NCBI GenBank assembly: GCA_017311185.1
Contig: JAESUZ010002871.1
Coordinates: 2,852,001-2,916,000 of the forward strand
Source: Proteles cristata cristata
Taxonomy: Eukaryota > Chordata > Mammalia > Carnivora > Hyaenidae
DNA length: 64,000 nucleotides
Reading direction: 5' to 3'
Part shown: piece by piece, positions 1 through 12,117 of the stretch
Layout: the number at the start of each line of letters is the position of its first letter
Numbering within the stretch: the first letter of the stretch is position 1
Made by a program: the position numbers and the translations under genes
The notes under the pieces: generated by a model
Database searches by the model: none
Seen by the model: only the letters and a program-made list of their open reading frames with translations
What the model was told of the DNA's origin: nothing

Positions 1-230
1 ATGCTGTCCATGCTGGGGTATTGGAAAGGACAAACTACATCCCTAAACCGGAGATGAGAACATGGGCCATTATTTATGATATTCTATACCACCTGAAAAG
101 TTAGCTAGCACTTCTTCTTGCATGGTGCTATGTTGTCTTGACCCACCTGTTGGGTCAGATTTTCTTGGTTCAGCAAAATTTTAGAATTCTTCCTGAAATG
201 GTGGTAAATGTGGTATTTTCTTTAGTTGTA

Positions 231-231
231 A

Positions 232-279
<48 letters not shown>

Positions 280-290
280 ATATATGTATG

Positions 291-323
<33 letters not shown>
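231..323. repeat. (TA)n/(TATG)n simple repeat
   Basis: This is a near-uninterrupted TA tract with scattered TATG units. It is self-complementary and can form a cruciform, and it is likely to vary in length. The short frame across it, rich in Ile and Tyr, is an artefact. Confidence 0.95.
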
Positions 324-954
324 TTTTTGTCAGGTTAGAGTTTTTGGAAATTCAACTATGTGATAGCAGTTCCAGCTATCAGGCAGCTAAGAATGAATGA
401 AACTTTGGACAGAAAATTATTTTCTCTTACTTGTTTTACTACAAAATGCATACCGTATAGTTATAAAGTCAACACTCTATTTCTATATGTAATAGGCCTG
501 TAGAATGCCAAATGGAAAACCAATATTCCTATTACTATATGAAATGTGCTACAGCTAGGTTAGTGAATGCCAAAGAAAGTAACTATTTCTTTAAGGATGG
601 ACGATTTTAAGGGACTTCATTTTCAATGCACATGCCATCCCACTCCAATGCTTTGTGGGCTTTCAGATATACAACAAACAAAAGAAAGAGGCTTAGCTGA
701 TCTAGTCCTTTGCAACAAAGAGATTCCAAAATGTTTTATCTTGAAACCTAGGAGTAACTCAGAAAGGGAAAATCAATCTCAGGCAAAAACAAAAATGTTA
801 TAAGAGTTCTGGACACGAAACATCCAAAAAGTGACCCTTTCTGGAAAACAAACTTCTAAAGGATATAGAATTAAAATATAATTCTACTATCATAATATCA
901 CATTAGGAACTATAAAAGTATGCTTTTTAAAGAAAGCCATTTTATGACTTATTC
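324..954. other. Intronic sequence, nothing recognised
   Basis: The stretch is AT-rich and unique-looking. The 78-codon frame at 567-803 has no domain, no splice context and no recognisable composition, and is treated as chance. Confidence 0.6.
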
Positions 955-1165
955 AGAAGACATGTTCTTTGTACCTACTATGTGCTAGGCCATGTCCAAG
1001 AACAAAATGCATTAAAATGTAATGAGTATTTTCAAAGACTTTAACATATAGGGGAGGACACAGACAGCTACAGAACTGTAAGGAGAATCTGTAGACAGTG
1101 CCATAGAAGCAGAAATAAAGGAAAGATGGATTCTCCTTATGGGTCCAAAGGAAGCATTCACAAGC
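955..1165 (-). mobile_element. L2 LINE 3' fragment (degraded)
   Basis: The phrase 'acctactatgtgctaggcc' near 973-991 matches the inverted L2 3'-end signature. It is followed by the diverged purine-rich stretch usual in reversed L2 copies. The copy is ancient and its ends are vague. Confidence 0.45.
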
Positions 1166-1199
1166 TGGATGGATAAATTTGAAAAAAGTAGATACAATG

Positions 1200-2510
1200 T
1201 AATCTACATTATAAACATATCATTTTAATAAACTATTAAAAATTGGGCCATATTCACTCTCTTTTGTATAATTTAAATTTTCTAAATATTCTTCTATAAT
1301 AAAAATAATGGCCTCTCAAAACATCCTCTCACAAATCTAACATAAATAAAACTTCTCTTGGGTTTGAGGAAAATGTAATCACAGAAGTATTGCTTTTCTT
1401 CAAAGCTGCCTCTAACTTAGGACACATCACCTTTGTATAATTGGACTACTAACTGTTTTGAGTGTCATAGCTTTTTATCTATCCCTCCCCTTCTTGATTC
1501 AATGCCAACTATAATTTAAAACATGAGATGAACTCATGCATGGTAATGACATTTACAAGTAGCCAATTACGTCCCTCCAAGTGTTTTCTCAGAAATGGCT
1601 TTGCTTTCATGGACCTGATTAGAATAAGTCAAATATTATCTAGGTGTTAGTTTTAGATTATTTAGTAGGTTATTTATTAGGATTTTTTTTTTTATTATCT
1701 CTATTTGGGCTTGTTTAAATACTCAACCTAGAGTGATGATATCAAATTGATGGAGGAAGCCATCAACAATTTGTTGCCAGTATTGCTGCTGCCTTTTTAT
1801 TGCCTGGTAATTTTATATAAAAGCTTGAACTTCAACATCTGTAGCATCAACTGCTGGCCTTCAGGCAATAACCACAAATGACAACAGGGTAGATATAAAA
1901 ATGCAGCTTGCATTACCAACAAGATCTATGCTGAAAATCATTAAACATGAATATAGAAACACAGTCCTAGATCTAACTCCAAATTAATTTTAGTAGAAAT
2001 TTATGAAGTAAGGTATAAGTAACATTAGTATATTTTTGACAATCCAAATAGTTATTTGAATCTCAAAATACAACCAAAATAATTTTACCTATTCACACAG
2101 AAGATTTGTTTAGTCTGGGAAGTAGAGGTTGCTAATTAAATATCTGAGCATAACTGGTCCTCGGAAAAGACCACTTTGAAGTAATATATGTTTAAAATGT
2201 ATCAAATGTACATGTTTATAAATTGTACCAAAATTTACAATAAACATAAAAAGTATTTTCTTGTGATACTATTTCAAAATAGAAAACTAAATTCCTGATA
2301 TTACATTAAACGATTACAGAAAATATGATTATACTTTAAATGTTAAAACAGACCAAGAAAGAACCAGAAATTGTTCCTGAGATTTCTTCTTTTTTTTTTT
2401 TAAAGGGAAGAAGAAGTAGGAGGGCATAACTGTCCTAATAAAACTATATAATAATATGAAATAACATCTTTTACTGATTTCCACTTTAAAAGCAGGGTCA
2501 TATATAGAGT
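1200..2510. other. Intronic sequence, nothing recognised
   Basis: The sequence is AT-rich, with no coding signal, RNA gene or repeat family that I can name. Confidence 0.6.
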
Positions 2511-2522
2511 TATCACTGTGAA

Positions 2523-2577
2523 GTTTTTTTTTTTTCTTTTGAGAGAGAGAGAGACAGAGAGAGCAGAGGAGGGGCAA

Positions 2578-2614
<37 letters not shown>

Positions 2615-2735
2615 CTTAGCAGGCTCCACTCAGTGGGGAACCTAATGTAGGGCTCAGTCCCATGAACCATGAGATGATGATCTGAGCTGAAATCAAGGGT
2701 CAGAGGCTTAACAGACTGAGTCACCCAGGTGCCTC
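2523..2735 (-). mobile_element. CAN-SINE (SINEC_Fc type)
   Basis: Read on the minus strand, it has the tRNA-like head ending in 'gaggcacctgggtgac', B-box region, CT-rich microsatellite and A-rich tail. The head lies at 2735 and the tail near 2523. It is flanked by a 10-bp target-site duplication, tcactgtgaa, at 2513-2522 and 2736-2745. The (GA)n tract at 2581-2611 is its expanded CT region. Confidence 0.92.
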
Positions 2736-3006
2736 TCACTGTGAAACTACTCTGAGATTTCATCAGTTTTCTCAGGGGTCTCATTTAATCTTTCAAAATA
2801 AAACCATTCCCTTTTAAAGTACCTATCCTGTCACCATCCATCTGGACTTTTCTTTCCTTTAACTGTCTAACTTTGCCATAGTCTTATTTACCTCTGTTTT
2901 TGCATGTGGTTGTTTTCAAAGTCAGCTTAATTTACATTGAGTAATCTCCCATCTTTTGCAAGATATGAAGTTTTCTCTTTTATTAGCAATTTGCATTGAA
3001 TTTTTC

Positions 3007-3008
<2 letters not shown>

Positions 3009-3046
<38 letters not shown>
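3009..3046. repeat. (GT)19 microsatellite at a SINE tail
   Basis: This is a perfect GT tract of about 19 units. It lies between the left target-site duplication and the tail of the minus-strand SINE, so on the SINE's own strand it is a (CA)n tail extension. Length polymorphism is likely. Confidence 0.95.
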
Positions 3047-3049
<3 letters not shown>

Positions 3050-3242
3050 ATTTCTAGGAGAGAGAGAGAGACAGAGTGAGCAGGGGAGGGTCAGTGAGAG
3101 AGGGAGTCACAGACTGAAACAGGCTCCAGGCTCCGAGCTGGCAGTCAGCACAGAGCCCAACGCGGGGCTCGAACCCACAAACACGAGATCATGACCTAAG
3201 CAAAAGTCGGACACTTAACCGACTAAGCCACTCAGGCGCCCC
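3047..3242 (-). mobile_element. CAN-SINE (SINEC_Fc2 type)
   Basis: This is a minus-strand SINE with head at 3242 (gggcgcctgagtggc) and 'ctagaaataaaa' tail. It carries the extra 'actgccagctc' segment shared with the copies at 18.5 and 42 kb. The target-site duplication aatttttcttgtg/aattttccttgtg is at 2999-3011 and 3244-3256, with one mismatch. The (GT)n tract is enclosed within it. Confidence 0.92.
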
Positions 3243-3469
3243 TAATTTTCCTTGTGTTTTAACATTTGACAATTGCCAAAGCGACAATGGACTTTCCTTT
3301 TGATGCTGGTGGAATAGGTCTAATCACGCACTGATGGTAGGCTGAGAGGGAGGCTTCAATGGGAGAGATTTGAAAGTAGTCACTTCCTTAGTGAATGTTT
3401 TCACATCTTGATAACTTGCCTTCCCTGTATAATCTACTAGCTGTGATTCACACAAACTATTCAGAATTT

Positions 3470-3585
3470 CTAAATCTAGTTGGATTTTCTGTTTTCAAAC
3501 GGAGATTATAATAGTTCCTACTCCCAGGGGTTGTGCTGAGGAAACTATTTTCTGTAAAGTTATTAACACATTGATGCAGAGCAAA
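3470..3585 (+). mobile_element. MIR fragment
   Basis: A stretch resembling the MIR 3' half ('...ggagattataatagttcctac...ggttgtgctgagga...') is seen in forward orientation. It is short and diverged. Confidence 0.5.
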
Positions 3586-3599
3586 GTTGGCTATTACCC

Positions 3600-4655
3600 T
3601 CACAAGAAGCTACACAAAAAATCACAATCATCCTATCAAATGGCAGGTAGGAATAAAAACACAAAATAAATGCAAGTTTATTAACAGTGTCTTAGACGAA
3701 GTACATCTAGAATTAAATTAAGCATCCTTTCTTATTTTTTTAAATTTCATTCTATCACAGCTACACAACCAAAAAATTTAAATATCTCCATAATAACATT
3801 AAGATATTAAAAGAAAGGTATGTCATTACTGGAAATTAATAAAACACCAAAGAGGGGCAGAATAAGGGTAGTCATATGGCAAAATTTCCTAAAATGTATC
3901 TTTAAATACCCTTGCCTCTTCATAAATCCCATATTTTTAGTAGCTGATCCAAAGTTCCTCTCTCACTCTTTACCTCAATCTCTCTCTCCATTTTTCTGAC
4001 TCACGCCATGCACCCTTTCTCTTTCTTCAGCATTCCAGATCTTTCCTTTCACAATCATCTTCCTCATCTTTCCTATCCACTTAAATTTAGTCTGCAGGTT
4101 TTTTACTGTTTTCTTCACCATTCATATATTCCCAACAAAGATCTAGGGACTAAGCAAATCAATCAGGAATCCTCCAAAAACACCAACAAGGTTTTTCTTG
4201 GTCACTGCTTACTTTGGTTCTGCTCTTGGCTGTCCTTAGTAGCTGTCTGAACTTGCTTCAGTATTTTATTCTCTCTGTTTCTTCACATATAGGAGAGATT
4301 TAAACTCTGATTTCTAATATAACGTTCAACTAAAATTGTGTATGAGTTTCTAATTATTATAAAACTCCAAATTTTAGAACACTATACATACAGCATACGT
4401 GGGAAATAATAAGTTATTTGACCACTTACACAAAGAAGATTCTTGTTCAATTACAAGATATAAGCATGCTGCTCTTCACAAGTGTTCTTTTCCCCACCAA
4501 CGGCAAATCAATCTATTCCCCCTGTAGTAACGTGTTTTAAAGTTTCTTTAGCTTGAAAATATCTGATTTTCTCATCCTAATTAATCTAAATTAAGTGGTC
4601 CTTGGAATTTGTATTAAGGCACACATAAACAATTTCACATTAAAGAAACCAGACA
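3600..4655. other. Intronic sequence, nothing recognised
   Basis: There is a pyrimidine-rich patch near 3930-4130 and otherwise AT-rich unique-looking DNA. The 80-codon frame at 4008-4250 is low-complexity chance. Confidence 0.55.
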
Positions 4656-4673
4656 ATAAAAGATGACTATTTT

Positions 4674-4965
4674 ACTGAGTGAAATAAGTCAGTCAGAAAA
4701 GGACAGATATCACATGTTTTCACTCACATGTGTATGTTGAGAAACTTAACAGAAGTCCATGGGGGAAGAAGGGAAGGGGAAAATAGTTACAAACAGAGAG
4801 GGAGGGAGGCAAACTACCAGAAAGTCTTAAATACAGAGAACAAACTGAGGGTGGATGGGGAGGTGGGGGAGAGGGGGAAATGGGTGATGGGCATGGAGGA
4901 GGGCACTTGTTGGGATGAGCACTGGCTGTTGTAAGTCAATTTGACAATAAATTATATATATTTTT
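4674..4965 (+). mobile_element. 5'-truncated L1, 3' UTR only
   Basis: It has the carnivore L1 3' end: a purine-rich G tract, then 'gggcacttgttgggatgag', then 'ttgacaataaatta' and an A/T tail. A target-site duplication of about 16 bp (aaaagatgactatttt/aaaagttgactatttt) lies at 4657-4672 and 4966-4981, with one mismatch. This is a classic short target-primed insertion. It lies antisense to EYS. Confidence 0.9.
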
Positions 4966-4984
4966 AAAAGTTGACTATTTTAAA

Positions 4985-7340
4985 TGGAATTTTTATTGTT
5001 CTCATTAGTTTTTGTTATTTTTACCATTTAAGGATCATTCAAGGATTTGTGTTTAAGTTGAGTGTTCAGACACAAAGCTGACCATTCAGAAAAGCCTCAA
5101 GTAAAAATAAACATGATAGTGAAATCAGGAGGCAATGAAAAGATTCAAGGAAATGAAAACATAAAGAAAAACAAAACATAACGACACAGAAGAAAAAATT
5201 CTCTTCGTTTGGCAATAACTGTAGTTCTAATCTAAGGAACACTAGCAAGGAAACAGGAAGAATGCACTGATGGCAAGAAAACGAGAGAAAAGAGCAGGAA
5301 TGTAGGGCAAACAAGGCACAAAAGGAGAAGGGAGTGAATGTTAGACCTCAGAAATCATTAAGAGTGCTAAAGTGTGGGCAACACACCTCCCTGGAGTTTG
5401 AAGTAGTGACAACAGAGAATGTAGAGATCCCTAAGGGCAGAGAGAGCAGCATCACTTAGAACATCACCACAGGGCACGCTATATCCCAGGTCTTCCACCT
5501 TGGACGTCCAGGAAGCTCAGGCCACCTTGAAGGGGATCAGACGGTATATGAGTGCGGCTTGTGAGCATCACAGGAAAGTCACAACCTGCAACTTGTGGCA
5601 TCCTGTTTTTGGCATGAGTCACATAAACGCCAGAACCATAAATCTGCAGAGGCAAAACTAAAATTCAGTTCAGAGAATTATACTCTCACAGTGCACTCTG
5701 AAAATATGTAAGTATGAACTGTGTGATGTATGTTTGTGTATGAATTGCTTTTAATACACATCTTAGGAGTATTTGGGTACTATGCTTAAGTATTGTGGTG
5801 GATTACCCTAAGGCTGCAATCTTATCTCTATCATACATTTTTCTTTTCAGGATGAACAGGACATTTCTCTGTCAACATGAGTCTCTTTCTCCTCATGTTT
5901 AATATTGTATGGCCTGACACTGTGAAAACAACAGAAGTGATATTTCAGAAGCCTAGAAATTCACAAGGCCTAGCAGCTTCTGTTTTTGTGCTCTGAAGAA
6001 AGCACGAAAACAGTTTAAGTAACCTGAGATGGACACATTGTATGGGAAAAACCCATGCCAGCCATATGGAGAGGAAAGAGGCAGAGACAATGAGAGGGGG
6101 AAAAAAAAAAAAAAAAAACCAAGAGGGAGAGAGAGAGAGGCCAGCATTCTATTTTTCTAATATCCTTACTGGGACATTAGACATGTGAATGAAAAAGTCA
6201 TTTTGGACATTGTAGCCCCAGAAGATTGCAAGTGGAGAAAAAAATAAACTCTCCTCACTGGATCCTTCAATACTGCAAATTTGTTAGCAAATAAATGATA
6301 ACTGGTGTTTTAAGGATTACATTTTTGGGAATAATTTATTATGAAGCAATAGGTAAATGAAACATTATCTTAATTAGTAATCATCACTTGAAAGTTGGTT
6401 GTTGAAAGCTTCAGCTGTCCTTATCAAAATAGAAAATATATTTTGTTAATTAGTATATGAGATGTTAGATCTAATATTTATTAAATAAATGAGTACTGTG
6501 GTCATTTAGAAAGATTTAATTATTTAAAAAAAGAAAGTTTTCATAATTAAGTCTAAGAATACAGCAAACACAGAATGACTTTAGGTATGCCATTTCATTT
6601 TTCATTTTTTCTTCACTTTACAGAAGAAGGCTTTTCTTCTTTATTTTACTGTACCATGAAGCTGTTTGCTGCTGCTGCCATCAAAATGTCATTTATTAGG
6701 CCTAAAATTAATCTTTTATTCAAAACATGACTTAAAGGGCCAAGGACATATTAGGTTTACTCAGGCTAAAAGATAGGACTCTACAGTTTTTGGTGTTTTT
6801 TTTTTTTACACTTCATGGCATTTATATATGTGACAGAATTTAATCTAGGCTTGCTCTTTTTGTAACATGTGCTCTGCTGGTGACGTTGTGGGGAAGCGGA
6901 CATAATACATACAACCTACCTCTAAATACCAAAATGTGTAAGCATATACATTTTAAAAAACTTACAATGGCCCAAGAACCAAATTGGCTCCAGTCTGTTC
7001 CTAAAAAGAGGAAATTCTGGCTAATATAGTAAGTATAGGAAGGAGCAAAGGAGAAGACTGATCATTATAGATACCTTTTTCTACTTTGTATTAAAAGATT
7101 TCTTGAGAAGAAAAAGGAGAAGAGACAAAAGTTAAAATATATTTGAAAGTTTAAAAATGATACATTTTGTACAAGCCTTCATGATATATGATCTGAAATA
7201 TCAGCAGTTATAACTGGTCAAAGCATTTTCAACATGAAGCTATCCAACTGTCAACAACTATATGTTCTCTCGTGTTTACCAGTAACCTTCATGTAAATTT
7301 AATTCTATTCTATTGAAATTAATACAATCCAAAAATTAAC
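4985..7340. other. Intronic sequence, mostly unassigned
   Basis: A purine-rich interval lies at about 5090-5330 and an A18 run plus a GA tract near 6100-6140. No gene, exon or nameable repeat was seen. The open frames at 5066-5314 and 5953-6147 are low-complexity. Confidence 0.55.
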
Positions 7341-7344
7341 TTCA

Positions 7345-8150
7345 GTACCTTTCTATTCAGTAAACATGTGTGAATCCCTGTGGGGCCAGATATAAGCAGT
7401 GAAGATTAAAAAGCAAATAAGACGGGGCACCTCGGTGGTTCAGTTGGTTAAGCGTCCAACTTTGGCTCAGGTCATGATCTCACAGTTCATGGGTTCAAGC
7501 CCTGCGTCGGGCTCTGTGCTGACAGCTCAGAGCCTGGAGCCTGTTTCGGATTCTGTGTCTCCCTCTCTCTGTGACCCTTCCCTGTTCATGCTGTCTCTCT
7601 CCCAGAAATAAATAAAAAACATTTAAAAAAATAAAATAAAAAGCAAGTAAGACAAATGTGTAACATACTTTCAAAAAGTATGTTCCATAGAGGAAGAAGA
7701 CTGAAGACAAAGTAATGGCTGCAGTAAAAACAAGACGAGAAATGCCAGAATAGAACATAAATACTGGTTGCTATGGAATCCTATTACAGGAAATTAACTC
7801 AGACTTCACTTTCAGGGAAAGCTGCCAGGAGGAACTAGAGCATGGGAGAACAGAAGCCCTCTGGGGGTAGACAACTAGAGGTGAGTTTCTGGACATAATT
7901 AGGGACATACAGCAAAGGCAAAGGGCAAATGGAGTCTTGATACAACTACATGGAACTCCAATCCTGTGGATGAATACGAAACTGAGCAAGTGGGGGTGTC
8001 TCAAAATAAAGTCTATGTTTGCAAACCAGTAAGGGAGTTGGCTGGAGAATTTGAAACAAGTGAATGGTACAGTATCTTAGAAACACTCCTCTGACAACCC
8101 TGGGGAGACATACTAAGAATGCCAATGATTTCTAGAAAGACATGCTGAGG
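7345..8150 (-). mobile_element. Probable L2 remnant, split by a SINE
   Basis: The start 'attcagtaaacatgtgtgaa' resembles the inverted L2 terminal motif. The purine-rich sequence after the SINE resembles inverted L2 further in. Divergence is high and the outer limits are uncertain. Confidence 0.4.
7424..7637 (+). mobile_element. CAN-SINE (SINEC_Fc type)
   Basis: This is a full-length forward SINE: 'ggggcacctcggtggttcag' head, B box near 'gggttcaagccc', CT-rich block and 'agaaataaataaaaaac' tail. A 16-bp target-site duplication, aaaaagcaaataagac/aaaaagcaagtaagac, is at 7408-7423 and 7638-7653, with one mismatch. Confidence 0.95.
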
Positions 8151-8269
8151 ATGTGAGCCATTTTGTTTTCTAACAGGTGGTTTTGGAGTTCTTTACTCTC
8201 CTTGGGTAATTGCATTCCCTCTCATTGCTTTGACAAAAACATAGAACCAGTAAGATCTCACCTCTGAGC

Positions 8270-9155
8270 TTCATCCACTGTCTCATGGAAATCTCAACCT
8301 GATATTTGAGATATTTTAGACTTACAGATACAAAAGTGAATTTATCACCTTCCCCTTTGACTTGCTTCCCTCTTAATATTTTCTGAGTTTGGTTTTCTCA
8401 GCTACTTAAACAGCTCAGAATAGAAACCTGACTGTTGTCCTTGACTCTACACACTACTTCAACTCAAATCCAATTGTTACATGTCTTATTGATTTTAATT
8501 CAAATATTTATAGTCTCTGTTTCCTTCTAACTCTCATTTTACTGTTCAAACTGAGATTTTTTTTTTTCCTTTTAAACTATTCAGGCTTTTCCCACCTAAG
8601 CCCCCATCCTCTTCTCTTCTCCCAAATATACTCCCATATTGCTGCTAATGTAATTTAAACTTAAAAACTTAAAAGTCTGATCCTGCTGGATGAAGTCCAG
8701 CTACTTAAAATGACATATAACTCTTTCCAAGATCTAGCCCCTGCCTCCTGTTCAGCCTCATCATTTACTCCCTCTTGCCTAACATATTATGTATTTTGAG
8801 AATGCTAAATTGTTAGCATTCCCTCACTCACACCCTGTTATTTTTTCCCCCTTGTCATTAATCACACTGTTTTTTTCTGTTAGTATGTACTCATCAGTTC
8901 TCTCCTTTCTTAGCTATCACTGCCATCTTTTCTGACTCAATTCACCTGTTATGACCCCAGCTGGGTTACATGTTCCCTTCCCTTTGTTAATCCAAATCCT
9001 CAAGATGCACTGCTTTTTGAACAGTTTATGAGACTTCTCTCTCTCCTTCACTTGTCCAAACTCCAAAACAGCAGGGTCTTTTGTACTTGTGTATACACAC
9101 CACTTGATAAATAGTAAAAGCACAATCAACATTTGCACAAGAATGAACAAATAAT
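8270..9155 (+). mobile_element. L2 LINE 3' portion
   Basis: L2 landmarks appear in order: a 'ccttgactctacac' block (8450), 'agtctgatcctgctggatga' (8676-8695), 'ctagcccctgcctcctg' (8733), then the end '...ttgataaatagtaaaagcacaatcaacatttgcac'. About 880 bp are recognisable, with no intact frame. Confidence 0.65.
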
Positions 9156-9211
9156 GTAAGTAATTCAACGTAAAGTAGTTAATCATAATGCTGAATCAGT
9201 TTCCTGTAGAT

Positions 9212-9515
9212 CTGCTCTGTTCAATATCACGTGTGGCTACTGAACACTTGAAATGTGGCTAGCCTGAATGGAAGGGTTAAGAGATAGTAGATTTCAAAGA
9301 TTTACTACAAATAAAAAGCATGTATCCCATTAATAATGTTTTCATGTGGATTACATTTTGGAATGACATACTGGGTGAAATAAAATAGATGATCATTTTG
9401 CTTGCTTCTTTACATTTCTTCAATGAGGGTTTTGGGAAATTTAAAATTATAAACTTAAAGTTACATTGGAAAATTATAAATTTAAAGTTAAATGCAAACT
9501 GTTTGTAATATTCCT
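9212..9515 (+). mobile_element. Ancient hAT-type DNA transposon remnant
   Basis: The segment 'tgtggctactgaacacttg...aaatgtggctagcctgaat' followed by an AT-rich body matches a well-known mammal-wide nonautonomous hAT (Charlie-like) element. I do not assign the exact family. Terminal repeats are not clear. Confidence 0.5.
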
Positions 9516-9519
9516 TCAG

Positions 9520-10205
9520 TGATTTTCTAGATGGAGGCTGAACATGACTATTCTATGATCAGTTTTCCTTAGATAATTAAAGCTTTTCACAGAGAATCTT
9601 AGCTGGTGCCAATGAATTTAACACTGAGAAGACTGTTTCTTTTGTTTTTTTAAGAGAGATGTTGATGTCATCTTTACTGATGTGATTATTCCACAGCAAA
9701 GGCCATGGTTTATCATTTCTTTTGCCTAGTCTCTAGCACAGTAGTGTGTAATTTGTGGTCTAGAAATGGCTGAGAGAGGACAGAAATAGTTGATAGATAG
9801 CTCTTTGTCAGGAATAGTAAGGGTAGGTTGACTGTTCATACATATATGGATTTTGCATGTTCCATATGGAATAAGCTATTTGAAGATTTAAAAAATACAC
9901 TTTATACTTTAAAATTTTATTTCCAGAATACTACTATTATTTTATGGTGCTATGAACTGATATTCCTAAAAATAAAGAAAATGGGAAAAATGTTCTGAAA
10001 TGCTACTTGCTGTATTCTTTTGTTTAAAGATTAAAATAACAAAGAAGGGGTTTTCAGAGAAAAAAGCAAAACAAAATAGCCTCTGTAAACATGTGTAAAT
10101 CAGTGTTTAAAACTGTTCACACTAGTTTTCATCAGCAAGTCTTTTAAGGACATTCAAAAACAATTTTATCTGTTCTTACAGAGGAATAGCTAGTCAGTAG
10201 GCAAG
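9520..10205. other. Intronic sequence, nothing recognised
   Basis: This is AT-rich sequence without coding or repeat signals I can name. Confidence 0.6.
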
Positions 10206-10207
10206 TA

Positions 10208-10891
10208 TAGGCATACGTTGTTTTATTGTGCTTCATTTTATTGCACTTTGCAGAGAGATTGCATTTTTCTATAAATTTAAGATTCGGGGCAACCCTGACT
10301 CAAGCAAGTCTATCAGAACCATTTTTCGGGGTGCCTGAGTGGCTCAGTCGGTTAAGCATCTGACTTCAGCTCAGGTCATGATCTCACAGTTTGTGGGTTC
10401 AAGCCCCACATCAGGTTCTGTGCAGGCAACTCAGAGGCTGGAGCCTATTTCAGATTCTGTGTCTCCCTCACTCTCTGCTCATCCCCTGCTCATGCTCTGT
10501 GTCTCTCTTTGTTTCAAAAATAAATAAAAACTATTAGAAAAAAAAGAACCAATTTTCTAATAGCATTTACTCATTTCATGTCTCTGTGTGTCACAGTCTG
10601 GTAATTCTCACAATATTTCAAACTTTTTAATTATTATTATATTTGTCAGGGTGATCTGTGATCAGTGACTCGATTTCACTGAGAACTCAGGTGATGGTTA
10701 GCATTCTCTAAGATACTTACACAGTTTTTTAAACATAACCCTATTGCAGTTAATAGACTATAGTATAGAGTAAACATAACTTTTATATCCACAGGAAAAC
10801 AAAAAAAAAATCATTTGACTCACTTTATTTTGTTATTTGCTTTATTTCAGTAGTCTGGAACTGGACCTATAATATCTCCAAGGTATGCCTG
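10208..10891 (+). mobile_element. Tigger1/MER2-like DNA transposon with nested SINE
   Basis: Terminal inverted repeats aggcatac at 10209-10216 and gtatgcct at 10883-10890 are flanked by TA (10206-10207 and 10892-10893), the pogo/Tigger target. The internal text follows the Tigger1 end regions: 'ttttattgtgcttc', 'gcaaccctgactcaagcaag' and 'gtgatctgtgatcagtgac'. The transposase region is absent, as in MER2-type deletion products. A SINE interrupts it at 10328-10544. Confidence 0.8.
10328..10544 (+). mobile_element. CAN-SINE (SINEC_Fc type)
   Basis: This is a forward SINE, head 'ggggtgcctgagtggctcag', with an A-rich tail. The 13-bp target-site duplication agaaccatttttc/agaaccaattttc at 10315-10327 and 10545-10557 is Tigger sequence, which proves it inserted into the transposon. 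Confidence 0.95.
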
Positions 10892-11132
10892 TAATCATTT
10901 ATTTTTCCTAAATGGTCCCTTCCTATGCTTATTTAGTAATAAACCATACACACCCTTACCCAAAAAGAGTGATTCATTTTTGTTTCCAAGTAAAGGAAAC
11001 ATTAACCCCAAGAAGGTACAGAGGTTTTGTGAATATTTTCACTGGTATATAAAATCTATAAATATGAAACTTTATCTGATTGTGCAATAGTGAATCCCCA
11101 TGACAGAATAATGTCTAACACATAGTAGATAC

Positions 11133-11172
11133 TCTCTAGATGGATGGATGGATGGTTGGATGGATGGATGGG
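11133..11172. repeat. (GGAT)n simple repeat
   Basis: Tandem ggat units with single substitutions lie upstream of a short gata/cata run. Confidence 0.9.
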
Positions 11173-11443
11173 TAGGTGCATAGATAGATACATATAAATA
11201 TGTATGGTTTTTTTTGATAAATAAATACATTTTTGCTTTATTTCTGCTGGCTATTACTGCATTTAAAATATACTAATGAGTTAAGATGATTTTTAGTATA
11301 TAAACTGACATAAGAGGAGATCCCATAAGATGGTTGAACCCCTCCCCAAAACCACATTATGCCACAATTTTTAATTTACTAATAATATTAAACGTTTCTT
11401 GAATTTTGTTTGAAATACACATTGCATTAAAATTCAGGCATTA

Positions 11444-11664
11444 GGGAGCCTGGGTGGCTCAGTCCATTAAGTGTCTGACTTTGGTGATGATCTCATGATT
11501 CATGCATTTGAGTCCTATACTGAGCCCTGCATCAGGCTCTGTGCTGAGAGCTCAGAACATGGAGCCTACTTCTGATGGATTCTGTCTCAGTCTCTCTGCC
11601 CCTCCTGTACTCATGCTCTGCCTCTCTCTGTCTCTCTAATATAAATAAACATTAAAGAAATAAA
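11444..11664 (+). mobile_element. CAN-SINE, older diverged copy
   Basis: The head is 'gggagcctgggtggctcag', the A-rich tail is 'ataaataaacattaaag', and there are many substitutions plus a small deletion before the B box. An imperfect target-site duplication (about 11 of 14 positions match) is at 11430-11443 and 11666-11679. Confidence 0.88.
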
Positions 11665-11747
11665 AAAGGTCAGGTGTTAAAACAAACCAAGAACAACCTG
11701 GGCTGGTAAAGGTATCTGACATTGTTATTTGTAGTAAAGTAGCATAA

Positions 11748-11980
11748 CATGTATTAAAAGCATGGGCTTAAATTTCGGCCTTACCACTCAATGGCTGTGT
11801 AACCACTATCAGGCCATTCAGCTTCTGCATGCTTCAATTCCATCATTTGTGAAATGGAGATAGCAATATTATCTACTTCAAAGAGCTATTAAAAGTATGA
11901 AATGAGATAGTAAGTATGAACAGCTGTAGAGTACTGTGCAAGGAGAAAAGTGCTAAGTGACTATTAACTGTTACAATAAA
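11748..11980 (+). mobile_element. MIR
   Basis: Forward MIR landmarks are 'agcatgggctt', 'aatggctgtgtaaccac', 'tttgtgaaatggagatag' and 'gtgctaagtgactattaa'. It is a degraded full-core copy. Confidence 0.75.
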
Positions 11981-12117
11981 GACAATGATTTTATGAGGAA
12001 GGATATTTTGTACAAATATTTTCAGGGAAGGAAAAATTTCCAAAATGATTCTACTACTACACATCCTTGAAATATCAGGCCAGCTTTCTCCTCTGTAGTC
12101 CCAAAACCACAGTGAGT

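Noticed and set aside
2329..2784. 151-codon minus-strand frame with long Ser/Leu runs
   Set aside because: The runs are the CT-rich microsatellite of a SINE translated; the remainder is intron.
4008..4250. Pyrimidine-rich plus frame that might be a signal-peptide-like start
   Set aside because: It is low-complexity, antisense to EYS, and has no supporting promoter or exon structure.
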